A stretch of 64,000 nt of DNA from Monodelphis domestica (taxonomy: Eukaryota > Chordata > Mammalia > Didelphimorphia > Didelphidae), in assembly GCF_027887165.1 (NCBI RefSeq), contig NC_077233.1, positions 215,486,967-215,550,966 on the forward strand, written 5' to 3'. Positions within the stretch are counted from its first letter, which is position 1, and every line of letters starts with the position of its first letter. Shown piece after piece: positions 22,660 to 32,569 of the stretch. Under the pieces are notes generated by a model. The model was not told the origin of the DNA, ran no database searches, and saw only the letters and a program-made list of their open reading frames with translations. Position numbers and translations under genes: made by a program.

Positions 22660-23321
22660 TGGTATTTAAAATGGTTGAGATATAAATTATAGTAGATATA
22701 AGAGTGGGTGAGTAAATTTGTGACTGCAGAAAATATGTTTCACTACAGTGTCTTGGTTTTAAATCAAATATAAAGTGGTCGCCAGGGAAATATTCCCAAT
22801 TATGAATATACCCAAGTCAACTGGGTTTTATAGAGAATTTAATTAATAATACAATGAGGAATTAAAGAAAGAGTAAGAAAGGAATAAGTATGAAGGGCCT
22901 TAAGCCAACATGGCCTAGACCTGAGTCTTAAGAGAGAGAGATCAGTCAGTCAGTCTTTTATCACTCACCACAAGGTCTGTCTAAGCAAGGATTCTAGTGA
23001 CACCAGGCCAGCTCCATCTCAGCTGACTTCACCAGAGAGAGTTCCAGCCAGAGTCCTCCTCAAAGAGAGATCCAGCCAGAGACTGTTTCAAAGGGCCTCT
23101 CTCCAGAGCCTCCAGATGGACAGAGTCCCCTCAGAGGAGCTCCAGCGAGTCCTCCTTAGAGATTGTCCTCCAAGAGCTTCCCTTCTCCAGAGCCTCTCTC
23201 AAGAGATTCTTCCCAAGTGATCCTCATCAGAGAATTCTCCAAAAGGCTTCCCTTTCAAGCGATCTCCAAAAGAATCTCCTTCCAAAAGCCTCCAAAAGCT
23301 TCTAAAAGCATCTCTCCAGAG
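22660..23321 (-). mobile_element. ERV LTR, R-U5 part only (U3 missing)
   Basis: It aligns with 24100-24605 of the complete LTR to the right. Shared blocks include 'gtggtcgccagggaa', 'atgaatatacccaagtcaac', 'ccaacatggcctagacctga' and, at the junction, 'aaaagcatctctccagag'. The LTR reads right to left. This copy lacks everything upstream of the predicted start site. Its R region is about 150-200 bases longer owing to extra CCAGAG-type repeats. Its outer end (about 22660, TG in plus orientation) matches the end of the complete LTR but carries one terminal repeat unit rather than several. The right edge overlaps the ADAM17 segment by roughly 8-10 bases. Confidence 0.78.
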
Positions 23322-23678
23322 TGGCTCTATGTTATATTCTGCCCCATCTGTATTGATTCTTACTGTAAAGTCATCATCACCTATATGGGCCAGAACTCTG
23401 GAGTTGTGTTCACCCACTACATGCCCTGAGAAGAAATCTTGCCATTTTACAGGATATTCTTGCTCTTCTTTCCCATCCACAACCAATACTTTGAAATTTT
23501 GTGAAAAGCGTTCAGCACTTGATGTTAGATATACCTTAAAATGTCTATTTAAGGCTGAAAAAGTAAATAATCTTTCTAAATGTGATGCTGTCTGTAGATC
23601 CCTTTTCCTCAAGTCATGTTGCTAGATGTTTGACAAAGAAAGGATATCATAATCTGACAGCATGGAATCAAGCTTCTC
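23312..23678 (-). pseudogene. ADAM17: ADAM17 (TACE) prodomain, spliced cDNA fragment
   Basis: ADAM17 is the membrane metalloprotease that sheds TNF and EGFR ligands; its prodomain keeps the zymogen inactive. The minus strand encodes 122 codons collinear with human residues about 33-154, without gaps: EKLDSMLSDYDILSLSNI, then [54 protein letters not shown] and [14 protein letters not shown]. No intron is present although this span should cover several exons, so it derives from mRNA. A TAG at 23624-23622 replaces Gln51. The protease, disintegrin and membrane parts are absent. The downstream end fuses directly to LTR sequence, and the upstream end joins ADAM17 exon 1 in the opposite orientation. 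It is not functional. Confidence 0.93.
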
Positions 23679-23991
23679 ATTCGGAGGGTGGGAGTCCTGA
23701 CTGGGCCTGTCCGGGTGTGGGCGGTCGCGAGCCACGGGACTGAGCTGGGGGGACGGAGCGTATGGTTCTCGCGGGAAGTTGTCTTTCACCCCCAACTTTC
23801 CGGGGGCCAGTGAGTTAGTGGCTAAAGGGGGTGGCAGTGAGGAAGGAGAGGAGCTTGGGGCCAGGTCTTGGGTGCGAGCCGAGCCCCAGGCCCCAGAGAA
23901 GGAAAAGTTTTCGGGCCACCAACATGAAGTTATGTGTCCTAGTCTTCTCCAGCTGCTTTACCCTGCTGCTGGTGAGAAGACCCCCAGACGG
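23679..23991 (+). pseudogene. ADAM17: ADAM17 5' UTR and signal-peptide exon, inverted
   Basis: This GC-rich, CpG-containing block reads on the plus strand, opposite to the adjoining prodomain. An ATG at 23924, in a 'gccaccaacATG' context, starts MKLCVLVFSSCFTLLLV and then RRPPD. The hydrophobic signal is the right length, and RPPD falls at residues 19-22, exactly where human ADAM17 has RPPD. The upstream 245 bases look like a 5' leader. Homology stops near codon 22-23, where a primer-binding-site-like sequence begins. The signal peptide itself is poorly conserved, so the call leans on position, RPPD and the neighbouring prodomain. The alternative is a retroviral leader that mimics it. Confidence 0.68.
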
Positions 23992-24009
23992 GTCCCTTCG
24001 TGGTCACCA
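23992..24009 (-). promoter_or_regulatory. Retroviral primer binding site, tRNA-Arg type
   Basis: On the minus strand this reads TGGTGACCACGAAGGGAC. It is complementary to the 3' end of vertebrate tRNA-Arg(UCG) plus CCA at 17 of 18 positions, as I recall that tRNA. It starts five bases after the CA end of the complete LTR, the expected place for the site that primes minus-strand synthesis. Confidence 0.72.
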
Positions 24010-24014
24010 TAAAC

Positions 24015-24160
24015 TGTTATAATTAAAATAGTTGTCTGCCATAAACTGTGGCAATTAAAAGAGTTGGGGTCATAAACTGTAAGAGTTAAAATGGTTGATG
24101 TTGTAAACTGTAGTGAGTTAAAATGGTGGAAGATATAAATTGTGATAGATATAAGAGTGG
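24015..24160. repeat. Minisatellite at the U5 end of the LTR
   Basis: About five diverged units of 31-33 bases, each beginning 'ataaactgt' or 'taaactgt' and containing 'ttaaaatggttg' or similar. The left LTR copy has only about one unit at the matching place (22660-22690). Confidence 0.8.
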
Positions 24161-25151
24161 GTGAGTAAATTATGACCGCAGAAATTGTTTTCACTACAGT
24201 GTCTTGTTTTAAATCAAATATAAGGTGGTCGCCAGGGAATATATTCCCAATTATGAATATACCCAAGTCAACTAGGTTTTATAGAGAATTTAATTAATAA
24301 TACAATGAGGAATTAAAGAAAGAGAGAAAGAGTAAAAAAGGAATAAGTATGAAGGGCCTTAAGCCAACATGGCCTAGACCTGAGTCTTAAGAGAGAGAAA
24401 ATCAGTCAGTCTTTTATCACTCACCATAAGATTTGTCTAAGTAAGGGATTCAGAGGGACAGAGTCTCCCCAGAGGGAGTTCCAGCCAGAGTCAGCCTCCC
24501 TTGAGAGACCTCCTTAGAGAATTCCTCCAAGAGCTCCTCTCAAGTGATCTTCAAAAGAATCTCCTTCCAAAAGCCTCCAAAAGCCTCTAAAAGCATCTCT
24601 CCAGAGATTCTCCAAAAGGATTGTCCTCCAAGAGATTCTGCTTTTTCTTATATAGGGGGTTTTCTCCTATGTCACCTCCCCTGAGTCCTTATATCTACCA
24701 ATCACAGTAGACGTTTTCCAAAGGACAACCCATTCTAAAAACACTGCTAGGTCAACTATTCCCTTTAGGAGAAAACCTCTGAGTAAGTTTGAACCAGAGA
24801 AAACACAGCTGAGTCGACTAATCCCCTCAAGAGAAAACCTCTGAATAAGTTTTCACCTCTTTGCTCCTGGCAAGTTTACAAGTTGCCCAACCTTTATAGG
24901 TACCTAAGCATCCCATTGTATCAATTCTAAAAACAGGCATGGCTCAAAGAACTCCCTGCCTCATCATAAGCATGGATCCAAGTACTTTCATTGTTTAGCA
25001 AAGAGTTTTCTCCCCTAAAGCAGTCTTAAGTACGGGTAGAGTAGAGGTCCTCCCATTTCTGATCCTGGTGAGTTCTCACAGTCAAAATGGGGAATGTTCC
25101 TAGTAGGGAATTGTTCCAATTGAGAATTCCCCGATGGGGAAATTTTTAACA
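24015..25151 (-). mobile_element. Complete ERV LTR (U3-R-U5)
   Basis: In minus orientation it starts TGTTAAAAATTTCCCC (25151) and ends with CA (24016-24015). U3 has an inverted CCAAT motif near 24698 and a TATA box, TATATAAG, at about 24654-24647. Transcription should start near 24620. R is built of CCAGAG/CTCC-rich degenerate repeats. ATTAAA-like polyadenylation signals lie near 24290. U5 ends in a tandem array of about 31-33 base units with a 'cataaactgt' core. A primer binding site follows, so this is a 5' LTR in layout. No gag, pol or env is present in the window. Confidence 0.82.
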
Positions 25152-26830
25152 TTCACAAGTCTGAGAAATTTCAAGATTTACAATGGGCAGGTCAAATAGG
25201 TTGGACAAAAGCTAATACAGAGTTCTATCATAGAAGTCAAAGAGGAGAGAATATTGAGGAGGAAAGAAAGCTTTAAAGTGGTCAAGAAGGAGATCAAGAA
25301 TAAGACTGGGGGGGGGGGGAGGAACAAACCAGAACTTAGCTCTCTGCCAAGTTACCGATAAAGTTGTGACATGATTGGTAATCTTACAAAGAGCAGTTTC
25401 AGTTAAGTGTTGGGTTTCTTTCTTAAGAAACCAGATTAGAAAGGATTAAGAACTAACTGGGGGGTAAGGAAAAGGAGGCAACAAACAAAGCAACCTTTTC
25501 TAGGAATTTAGCTATGAAAGAGAGAAGGGAGGGGAATCACACACACAATATATCTTGATGGGGTAGAAATTTCAAATGGATTTTTTTTAAAAGATAGAGA
25601 AAATGGGATTTTTAAAGGCAGTTGAGAAGGATCCAATAAATAAGGCAAGAATGAATATTAGAAAAAGAAAATGATAGAGGAAAGTGAACTCTCAGAGGAG
25701 GTGGGAGAAGATGGGATCAATAGCACAAGTGGAGGGATTAACCTTGGCTAGAAAGTATACCACTTCACCAAAAACTGTAACAGAGGATAATTAAATGAGG
25801 GATGGAGAAGGAGTTTGGGGTTGTAGAATGAAAAAAAGAGGATCCTCAAGATATATGGCATCTAATTTCTTAGTTAAATAAGAGATGAAATCCTCTGCTG
25901 AAAGGGAGGAAGAGGTTCCATTAAGAAGCATAAGGAGAAGGCAGTTATGTGACTCAGTGGATAAGCAATGGGTCCTTCTCAACTGCCTTTAAAAATGGGA
26001 GGCCCTGAGTTCTAGCCTCAGATACTTTCTAGCTATGTGATACTGGGCAAGTCACTTAACCCCCATTGCCTATCTATTACCTCTTTTCTGCTTTGGAACC
26101 AATACACAGCATTAATTCTAAAATGGAAAGTAAGGATTTTCTTTTAAAGAGGTATAAGGAGAGAGGAAGTTTGCAATTGTTATTGCAGAGAGTATGATAG
26201 ATAATCAGGAAAGGAAAAAAGAATTACTATGTTCTAATGAGAGCCTACATGAGAGAACAAATCATAAATATGTCACATACAGGGCATAGTTGAGCAACTT
26301 TCTCCAAGGATGTTTGACAGCATTTGAAGAGGAACAGAGAAGACAGTAAGAATAACCCAGGGCTGGGGTTTGGCAATTTGAGTCTGACCATAGGACGAAG
26401 ACACAGGGGATTTAAGAATAATTGGCAGGGTATATCTGAACTGTTCAACCACATATTTCACAGAGACTGTGAAAGAAGAGAAAGAAGGCCAGTAATGGTC
26501 ATTGGGAAGAACAGCAAGAAATGGAAGTAATAGAGCTCACAGGAAGAAGAAGAAACTAAAGGAAATATCATAGGATTGCAGGTAAAGGCTAGAAAGAATT
26601 ATAGAATGCTGAATCATGGCAGTAGAACAATCATGGGTGACAGTGAGATAGATCAGGGATATGACCATGAGGTCCATGAAGTTGGCATTCATGGGAATTT
26701 AAGAGATTCTGGGAAATTAAGAGATTCTGGGAGACCAGGGTGTTTGGACCTGGGTCAAGAAGTATCTTGGTCTCAAGTATGTGGACAGCTTCTAAAGTGA
26801 AAAGATGGCTAGGACTTAGCTAGAAATATT
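25152..26830 (+). repeat. Long ancient interspersed repeat, right part
   Basis: It resumes the pattern interrupted at 22655: 'gtcaaagaggagagaatatt', 'ggaagaaagctttaaagtgg', 'agaaaccagattagaaagga' and 'ggaggcaacaaacaaagc'. A run of Gs lies at about 25308-25318. No coding frame is supported; the frames at 26324-26530 and 26576-26800 have no domain. The right boundary is uncertain. Confidence 0.5.
25935..26160 (+). repeat. tRNA-derived marsupial SINE
   Basis: Sense copy with a 'cctgagttctagcctcagat' segment, 'gtgatactgggcaagtcact', 'ttggaaccaatacacagcat' and a 3' 'aaaatggaaagtaaggattt' end. The 5' third is rearranged. Confidence 0.85.
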
Positions 26831-27182
26831 AGAATATTATTCCTCTTTTTCTTATTTAAGAAGTTCTTGGTTGAATTATACTTTGGGGTTTTTTTCTGGA
26901 TTGTCATGAGGAGAATTGATATTAGGTAGATACAGAGAAAAGTAAGTTCCATGAGGTATAGAGTATCTCTTATCTAGTCTATACTTTTGTCCTGGAATTC
27001 TAGCTAGCACTTTACACACAATAAGCACTTAAAAATTTGAGGATGAACAAGTAATCAAGATGATTGTGAAGCCATTAATTTTAATCTACCACAGCTACTT
27101 ATGGGGATCATCACAATTTTAGCCTCATGCTGACCCAAAATTGCTACATCTCCATAATAATATTTATCTGGGAATCCTCAAT

Positions 27183-27185
<3 letters not shown>

Positions 27186-27261
<76 letters not shown>
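27186..27261. repeat. (CT)n microsatellite
   Basis: About 37 CT units in a row. Confidence 0.97.
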
Positions 27262-27262
<1 letters not shown>

Positions 27263-27284
27263 GTCTGTTTTCTCTTGAAACTAT

Positions 27285-27770
27285 ATCCATGAAAGGAATA
27301 ATGAACTAGAGGAATTCCATGCGAACTGGAATGACCTACAGTAGTAATTGATGCAAAGTGAAGGGAACAGAACCAGGAGAACAATATACACAGAGACGGA
27401 TACACTGTGGCACAATCTAAGGTAATAGACTTCTCTACTAGCAGCAATACAATGATCCAGGACAATTCTGAAGGACTTATGAGAAAGAACACCACCCACA
27501 TCCAAAGAAAGAGCTGTGGGGGAAGAAACACAGAAGAAAAACATGATCATTGATGTAGTTCAATATGGATATAATTAGAGTTTTTATGTTAAATGGTCGT
27601 TCTATTGCAAATATGAATACCATGGAAATAGGTTTTGAGCAATGAGACATGTATGATACTGCTTGTCAGCTCCAGGATGGGGAGGGATGGTGGGGGAGTA
27701 GGGATCATGAATCATGGAATCATGGAAAAATATTCTAAATAAAAAAGAAAAGAAAAAAACCTATTTTTAA
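27285..27770 (+). mobile_element. L1 3' end and 3' UTR
   Basis: It parallels 19590-20070 of the long L1: 'ggaggaattccatgcgaact'-like start, 'gaacagaaccaggagaacaa', 'gacggatacactgtggcaca', 'tagacttctctactagc', then a G-rich 'gggagggatggtgggggag' block and an 'aaatattctaaataaa' end. Confidence 0.92.
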
Positions 27771-27879
27771 AAAGGAACTATATTATGCATATTTTATGTA
27801 TATATCTTACATATATATATATCTTACATATTACCTACCTTTTCTATATATCTTACATAACATATATCTATATAAATGT

Positions 27880-28252
27880 CTGTACCTTTTCCTTTTCACC
27901 TTCTAGAAAAGGGATGTCTATATATCTTCATTTCCTCCTCAGCCATTCTCTTTAATTGCTTGTAGTCTGGGTTCCAACCCTGATTCTACTGAAACTGCTC
28001 TCTCCAAGGTTACCAGTTATCTTTTAACTGCTGAAACATCCTCCTTGGCCTTTCTCCAGCTTTTGACACTGTTGACCACCCCCTTCTCTTAGATATTCTC
28101 ATTTCCCTTGGCTATTGGGACACTGATCTCTCCTAGTATTCCTATCAGTATGTCTTCATTCTCAGGCTCCTTATATGAGGGAATCTTCTATAATTTTGTC
28201 CTTGAACTTTTCTTCTCTATTAACACTCTAGCTTCCAGGATTAGAAATAAAA
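27880..28252 (+). mobile_element. L2 fragment including ORF2 reverse-transcriptase remnant
   Basis: 'gctctctccaaggttaccag' and 'cttttgacactgttgaccac' correspond to the L2 reverse-transcriptase segment with the AFDTVDH signature. The L2 is interrupted by an L1 and resumes near 29955. Confidence 0.7.
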
Positions 28253-28861
28253 AATAAACTGGGGGGGAGGGGTAGCCAATGTCTCTGACAAAGGTCTCAT
28301 TTCTCAAATATATAAAAAATCGAGACAAATTTATAATAATACAATGCATTCCCCATCTGACAAATGATCAGAAGATATAAACAGGCAATTCTCAGCTGAA
28401 GAAATTAAAACTATATTTAATCATGTGAAAAAATGCTCCAAATCATTATTAATTAGGGAAATGTAAATTTAAACCACTCTAAGATACCATCTCACCTCTA
28501 TTAGACTGCCTAATATGATAAAAAAAAGAAAATGATAAATGTTGGAGGGGATGTGGGAAAACTGGGACACTAATACACTGTTGGTAGAACTGTGAACTGA
28601 TGGAACCATTCTGGAAAGCAAACTGGAGCTGGGCTGGGCATACTCTTTGACTCAGCAATATTACTTCTAAGTCTGTATCTGAAAGGAATCAAAGACAAGG
28701 AGAAGAGACCTATTTGCACAAAATTATTCATAGCAGTTCTTTTGGTGGTGGTAAAGAACTGGAAACTGAAGGGATGACCATCAACTGGGGAATGGCCAAA
28801 CAGGTTATGGTATATGATTGTAATGGAAAAGTATTATGCCATAAGAAATGATGAAGAAGAT

Positions 28862-28863
<2 letters not shown>

Positions 28864-28949
<86 letters not shown>
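28864..28949. repeat. (CT)n(CA)n compound microsatellite
   Basis: A CT block switches to a CA block. The open frames over it (28728-29095, minus) are repeat translations, not genes. Confidence 0.97.
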
Positions 28950-28950
<1 letters not shown>

Positions 28951-29238
28951 ACAAAACTTGGAAAGACGATGGAAAGTGAAGTAAACCGAACCAGGAGAAT
29001 GTGGTACACCGTAACAGCAGTAACATACAACAATTAATTGTGAATGAATGCATGATTATCAACAATGTGAGGATAATTCCAAAGGATTCATGCAAAAAAA
29101 AAAAAAACTACCCAGCACCAAAGACAGGCCAATTAGGAAATCTAAATGCAGATTGAAGCATTCTATTTTTCATTTTATTTCCTCCATGAATTTTTCTCTA
29201 GTGTTGTTATGTGTTTTCGTTCACAATATGATGAATGT

Positions 29239-29803
29239 TGGGGTGTATGGGGTACGCAGGGAGGAGTAATATCTTTGGTATGGAGGGCTTGTTGTACCCT
29301 CCTAGGGCAGCTCTCCAGCCTCTGACCCTCACTTCACACCCAGCTCTCACTTGTGGCTCCTAGTAGCTGCTAGCATGTGGCAGCAGCCACACCCCAGGCA
29401 ACGGCTTCAACAGGCCGGCTAAACCTTGTGAGGGTAGCCATCGGGTCGTCGTGGACCCCTGGTGAACTAGGGCTTTGCTCACCCAACATGTGAAGACTGC
29501 TTCTGCTGAACAGATGGAAGAAACCAATAAGAAGGTTCAACGGCTGAGATGGCGATGCAGCAAGGCACTGTGGAGTGCTTAGGGCGTGTTGGAGCACAAA
29601 AGACAACACAGCCATCCAATGCAGCTGAGGAAGTCTCCAGATGTAACGACTTTTCGTGCCAATGGACCCAGGCTTCCAAAGCTGAGAGAGTGGGACTGTC
29701 TCTGTGCATCAACTTTTCCACTTAAATCTTCATGTACAAGTGTCTTTGTGCACAAAAACACACAAAGACAATAGTCATCCTCAGTTATCGAGAGACTACT
29801 ACT
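29239..29803 (+). mobile_element. RTE-type SINE with 13-base target-site duplication
   Basis: A 565-base element unlike its surroundings: a GC-rich head ('ccctcacttcacacccagct', 'gccatcgggtcgtcgtgga') and a body and tail typical of RTE 3' ends ('tgtctttgtgcacaaaaaca', 'catcctcagttatcgagaga', ACTACT). It is bounded by the perfect 13-base duplication ATATGATGAATGT at 29226-29238 and 29804-29816. It has no coding capacity, so it was probably mobilised by an RTE (BovB-like) LINE. Confidence 0.88.
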
Positions 29804-29954
29804 ATATGATGAATGTAGAAATATACACTGTATGATAACATAGTACAACCTGCTGTCTTAGGGAGGGGGAAGGGTGGGTGATAACAGAGATCAAAAAAGG
29901 TCAGAAAATAGTAAATAAAAATTATATCAACATGTAAAAATGTTTTTTAATTTA

Positions 29955-30970
29955 AACAATTTTAAACACTCTACGTCAGTGATATCATCTGCTTCCCTCT
30001 TTATGTAAATGACAATATATTTAATATATTGAATCTTAATCTTTTTTCCATAAATTCCAGTCCCTCATAACCAACTACCTTCTAGACATTTCTACTTGGA
30101 TATTTCAGTCCTATCAGCAATTCAAATTCAACATGTCCAAAATTTAACACATCAGTTTTTCTCCTAAACCACCAATTCTCCTCTGAGCACAATCTCTTTA
30201 GTCACTCAGCTTTGTTACTTCGCTGTCATTTTTGACTCTCCATTGTCCCTATGTCCAAGGGATGTGCTGGAGAGATCACTAACCTCTCATTGTTAAATTT
30301 TCAGTGTGAGCATTTATGCTTTTCAGTGTCAGCAAACACTATATATAAATCAGGACTTTATTGTTTTGTTGATTATCTGGACATAAGAAAATGTTAATAA
30401 TGCAAATTAAAATCAAAAGTACAGGCTATATACATTTCTGTACCCCCTCCCTGGTTGTTAAGCATTTACCAACATATCTCTGCCTATATTCAACAAACCA
30501 CCAGGTTCTTTCAATTTTACCTTTGCCAAAGTTCTCACACATTTCCACTTCTGTTTACTGCCAGAGCCACTACCTTATTTTCATCCCTCAACATCTCTTA
30601 TTCTGAGTGCTTCAATAGTTTCCTAATTACCCTCTCTGGTTGAATTCTTCTCCCCATCCCCCCACCACAGTAATCCAGCCTCCATACAGCTGCCAAAATA
30701 AACTTCATAGAACACATGTCTGATCACATCACTCCCCTATTAAAAAATCTTCAGTTAATTCCCATTTCTTGTATGAACAAATATACATTCCTCTGCCTGA
30801 ACTCCAAAGCTCTCTGTCTGGTTCCAATCTACCTTTCCACTCTTCACATTACTACCTGTCAATATGCTTTGTTAGAGCCAAACTGGACTAGTTGCTCCTT
30901 CAAATTCAACATTCTATCGTGCCTTTCTTTATGTTCATATAGACCAGCCTTCACAGTCAGAACGCACTCA
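29955..30970 (+). mobile_element. L2 fragment, continuation
   Basis: It includes 'caaattcaacatgtccaaaa', then after an inserted repeat 'ctgatcacatcactccccta', 'cctgaactccaaagctctct' and 'ccaatctacctttccactct', in L2 order. It is interrupted at about 30270-30475. Confidence 0.72.
30285..30475 (+). repeat. Unassigned dispersed repeat, copy 1
   Basis: It shares the ordered blocks 'gttaaattttca', 'tgtgagcattta', 'ataaatcagga', 'attgttttgttgatt', 'gttaataatgca' and 'gttgttaagcatttacca' with 46458-46617 and 52978-53165. It sits inside an L2. Confidence 0.7.
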
Positions 30971-30971
30971 G

Positions 30972-31432
30972 TCATTAAACATTTATTAAGCACCTTGGAT
31001 ATACTAGTTAGGCATTGTGCTAAGTGTTGGAGATACAAAGAAAGGCAAAAGATAGTTCCTACTCTGGAGGAGTTCAAAGTTTAATGTGGCAGATGATTTG
31101 CAAATAATTATGTACAAGCAATCTGTTTATAAGACAAATTGAAGATAATCTCAGAAGAAAGGCACTAAGATTAAGGAGCCCTGGAAAATATTTCTTGTGG
31201 AAAGTGAGATTTTAGCTAAAACTTAAAGAAAGCTTAAGAAGCTGAGATGGAGATGAGGAAGGACACAGCCAGTGAAAATACTCAAGAGTTGGGCAGTGAG
31301 GTGCCATGAGGGGGGAAGAGCAAGGCATCCTGAGTCCCTGGATCAAAGTGTCCATGGGAGTGAGGGTAAAGTGTAAGAAGATTGGAAAGGTAGGAGGGCA
31401 GATTGTGAAGGGCTTTGAATGACAGAAGAGTT
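30972..31432 (+). repeat. Ancient interspersed repeat (same family as 21435-22655)
   Basis: 'aacatttattaagcacctt', 'ggcattgtgctaagtgttgg', 'agatacaaagaaaggcaaaa', then 'gattggaaaggtaggagggc' and 'gtgaagggctttgaatgaca'. Confidence 0.72.
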
Positions 31433-31434
31433 TA

Positions 31435-31622
31435 AATCCAGCCTCAGACACTTACTTATTATTTGACCTTTATCAAGTCACTTAAACTGTTTGTCTCAAT
31501 TTCTTCATCTTTAAAGTGAGGATAATAACACCTACCTTCCCTGATAACTTTGAGGTTTAAATGAGTTAATAATTATAAAACAAAGCAAGTGCTATATAAA
31601 TGTTAGCTATTATTATTAAATA
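31435..31622 (+). repeat. MIR/THER-1-like SINE
   Basis: Sense copy: 'ccagcctcagacacttactt', 'tttcttcatctttaaagtga', and the 3' 'aagtgctatataaatgttag' end. Confidence 0.85.
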
Positions 31623-31984
31623 AATGTAAGTATTTCTAAAATTAGAGAATGAAGGGAAGTTAGGGTCCCAAGTGGTTAGGATTGGGGCTTCGGGGATACA
31701 TATGATTCATTAACTTCCCTTTCTGAGATGGTATTAACCATATTCAATTAAAAAGGTGGAACTAAGCAGTCTCTGACATTAAGAAGCTTCCCATTCTACT
31801 GGCAGGATTCAAAATGTATACAATAAAACGTAATACCAGTATGGAGTAAAGGGGGAAAGAAAGAGATCAGTTATCTGGTAAAATACAAGTAGAAAGAAAA
31901 CACTAACAATTCATGAGGAGAGGGATCAGAAAAGTCTTCCTAGAGGCACCTAAGCTAATCACTGATGGAAGAAAAGTATTTTTT

Positions 31985-32145
31985 AAAAAAGAATTTATTT
32001 ATTTATTTTTAAGTTTTATTCATTTAATTAATTGATTTAGAATATTTTTCCATGATTCCATGATTCATGTTCTTTCCCTCCCTTCTTCCCTCCCACCTCC
32101 TGTAACCAATGGGTTTCCACTGGGTTTTACATGTATCATCTTTTA
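31985..32145 (-). mobile_element. L1 3' UTR end (antisense)
   Basis: It is the reverse complement of the terminus seen at 37190-37250: 'tccatgattcatgttctttc' and 'ttccactgggttttacatgt'. Confidence 0.85.
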
Positions 32146-32149
32146 AACA

Positions 32150-32467
32150 GAATTTAGAAGGGATCATATCTATTATTTAGCTCTAACCTCTCTTCTGACC
32201 TCCTCTCTTTCATCTCCAGGTGCTTATTGGATGTCTCAAAGTAGATGTCTCATACACCTCCTAAACTCACTTGACCAAAACTGAATTCATTATTTTTCTT
32301 CCTAAATTCTCCCTTCTTCCTAAATTCTCTATTATTGTCAAGGCTATCATCAACCTCCCAGTTACCTGGATTCCCAATCGACATATCATCCTTAACTTAA
32401 CACTTTCTCTTCTCCCCTCATATCCACTCTGTCACCCAAACCTATCCATTTTACCTTTGTAATATTC
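32150..32467 (+). mobile_element. L2 fragment
   Basis: 'caaaactgaattcattattt', 'cctcccagttacctggattc' and 'ctccactctgtcacccaaac'-like blocks follow the L2 order between reverse transcriptase and 3' UTR. Confidence 0.68.
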
Positions 32468-32569
32468 CTTTTTTTTCTCTTAAGATTCAAGTTCTAGGTA
32501 TAGCAACATGTGCTATGTAAAATCAATCAAGAACAAATATTTGTTAGGCACTTACTATTTGCTGGAGTT

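Larger units (their letters stand above)
28255..29950 (+). mobile_element. L1 (ORF2 3' part and 3' UTR) inserted in L2
   Basis: It starts near 'tctctgacaaaggtctcatt' (the SDKGLI region of ORF2) and follows the ORF2 C-terminus through 'ggagatgtgggaaaactggg'-like sequence, 'actgttggtagaactgtgaa' and 'atcaactggggaatggc'. All frames are broken. A CT/CA microsatellite has grown at 28864-28949, and an RTE SINE is inserted at 29239-29803. The tail, 'aaatatacactgtatgataa', continues after that insertion to about 29950. Confidence 0.9.

Noticed and set aside
23331..23625. 98-codon plus-strand frame over the ADAM17 fragment
   Set aside because: Antisense shadow of the ADAM17 prodomain.
23684..23990. 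ADAM17 exon 1 read on the minus strand (in line with the prodomain)
   Set aside because: A minus-strand frame gives RPP-like text but no start codon and no hydrophobic signal. The plus-strand reading has ATG, signal peptide and RPPD at the right residue numbers.
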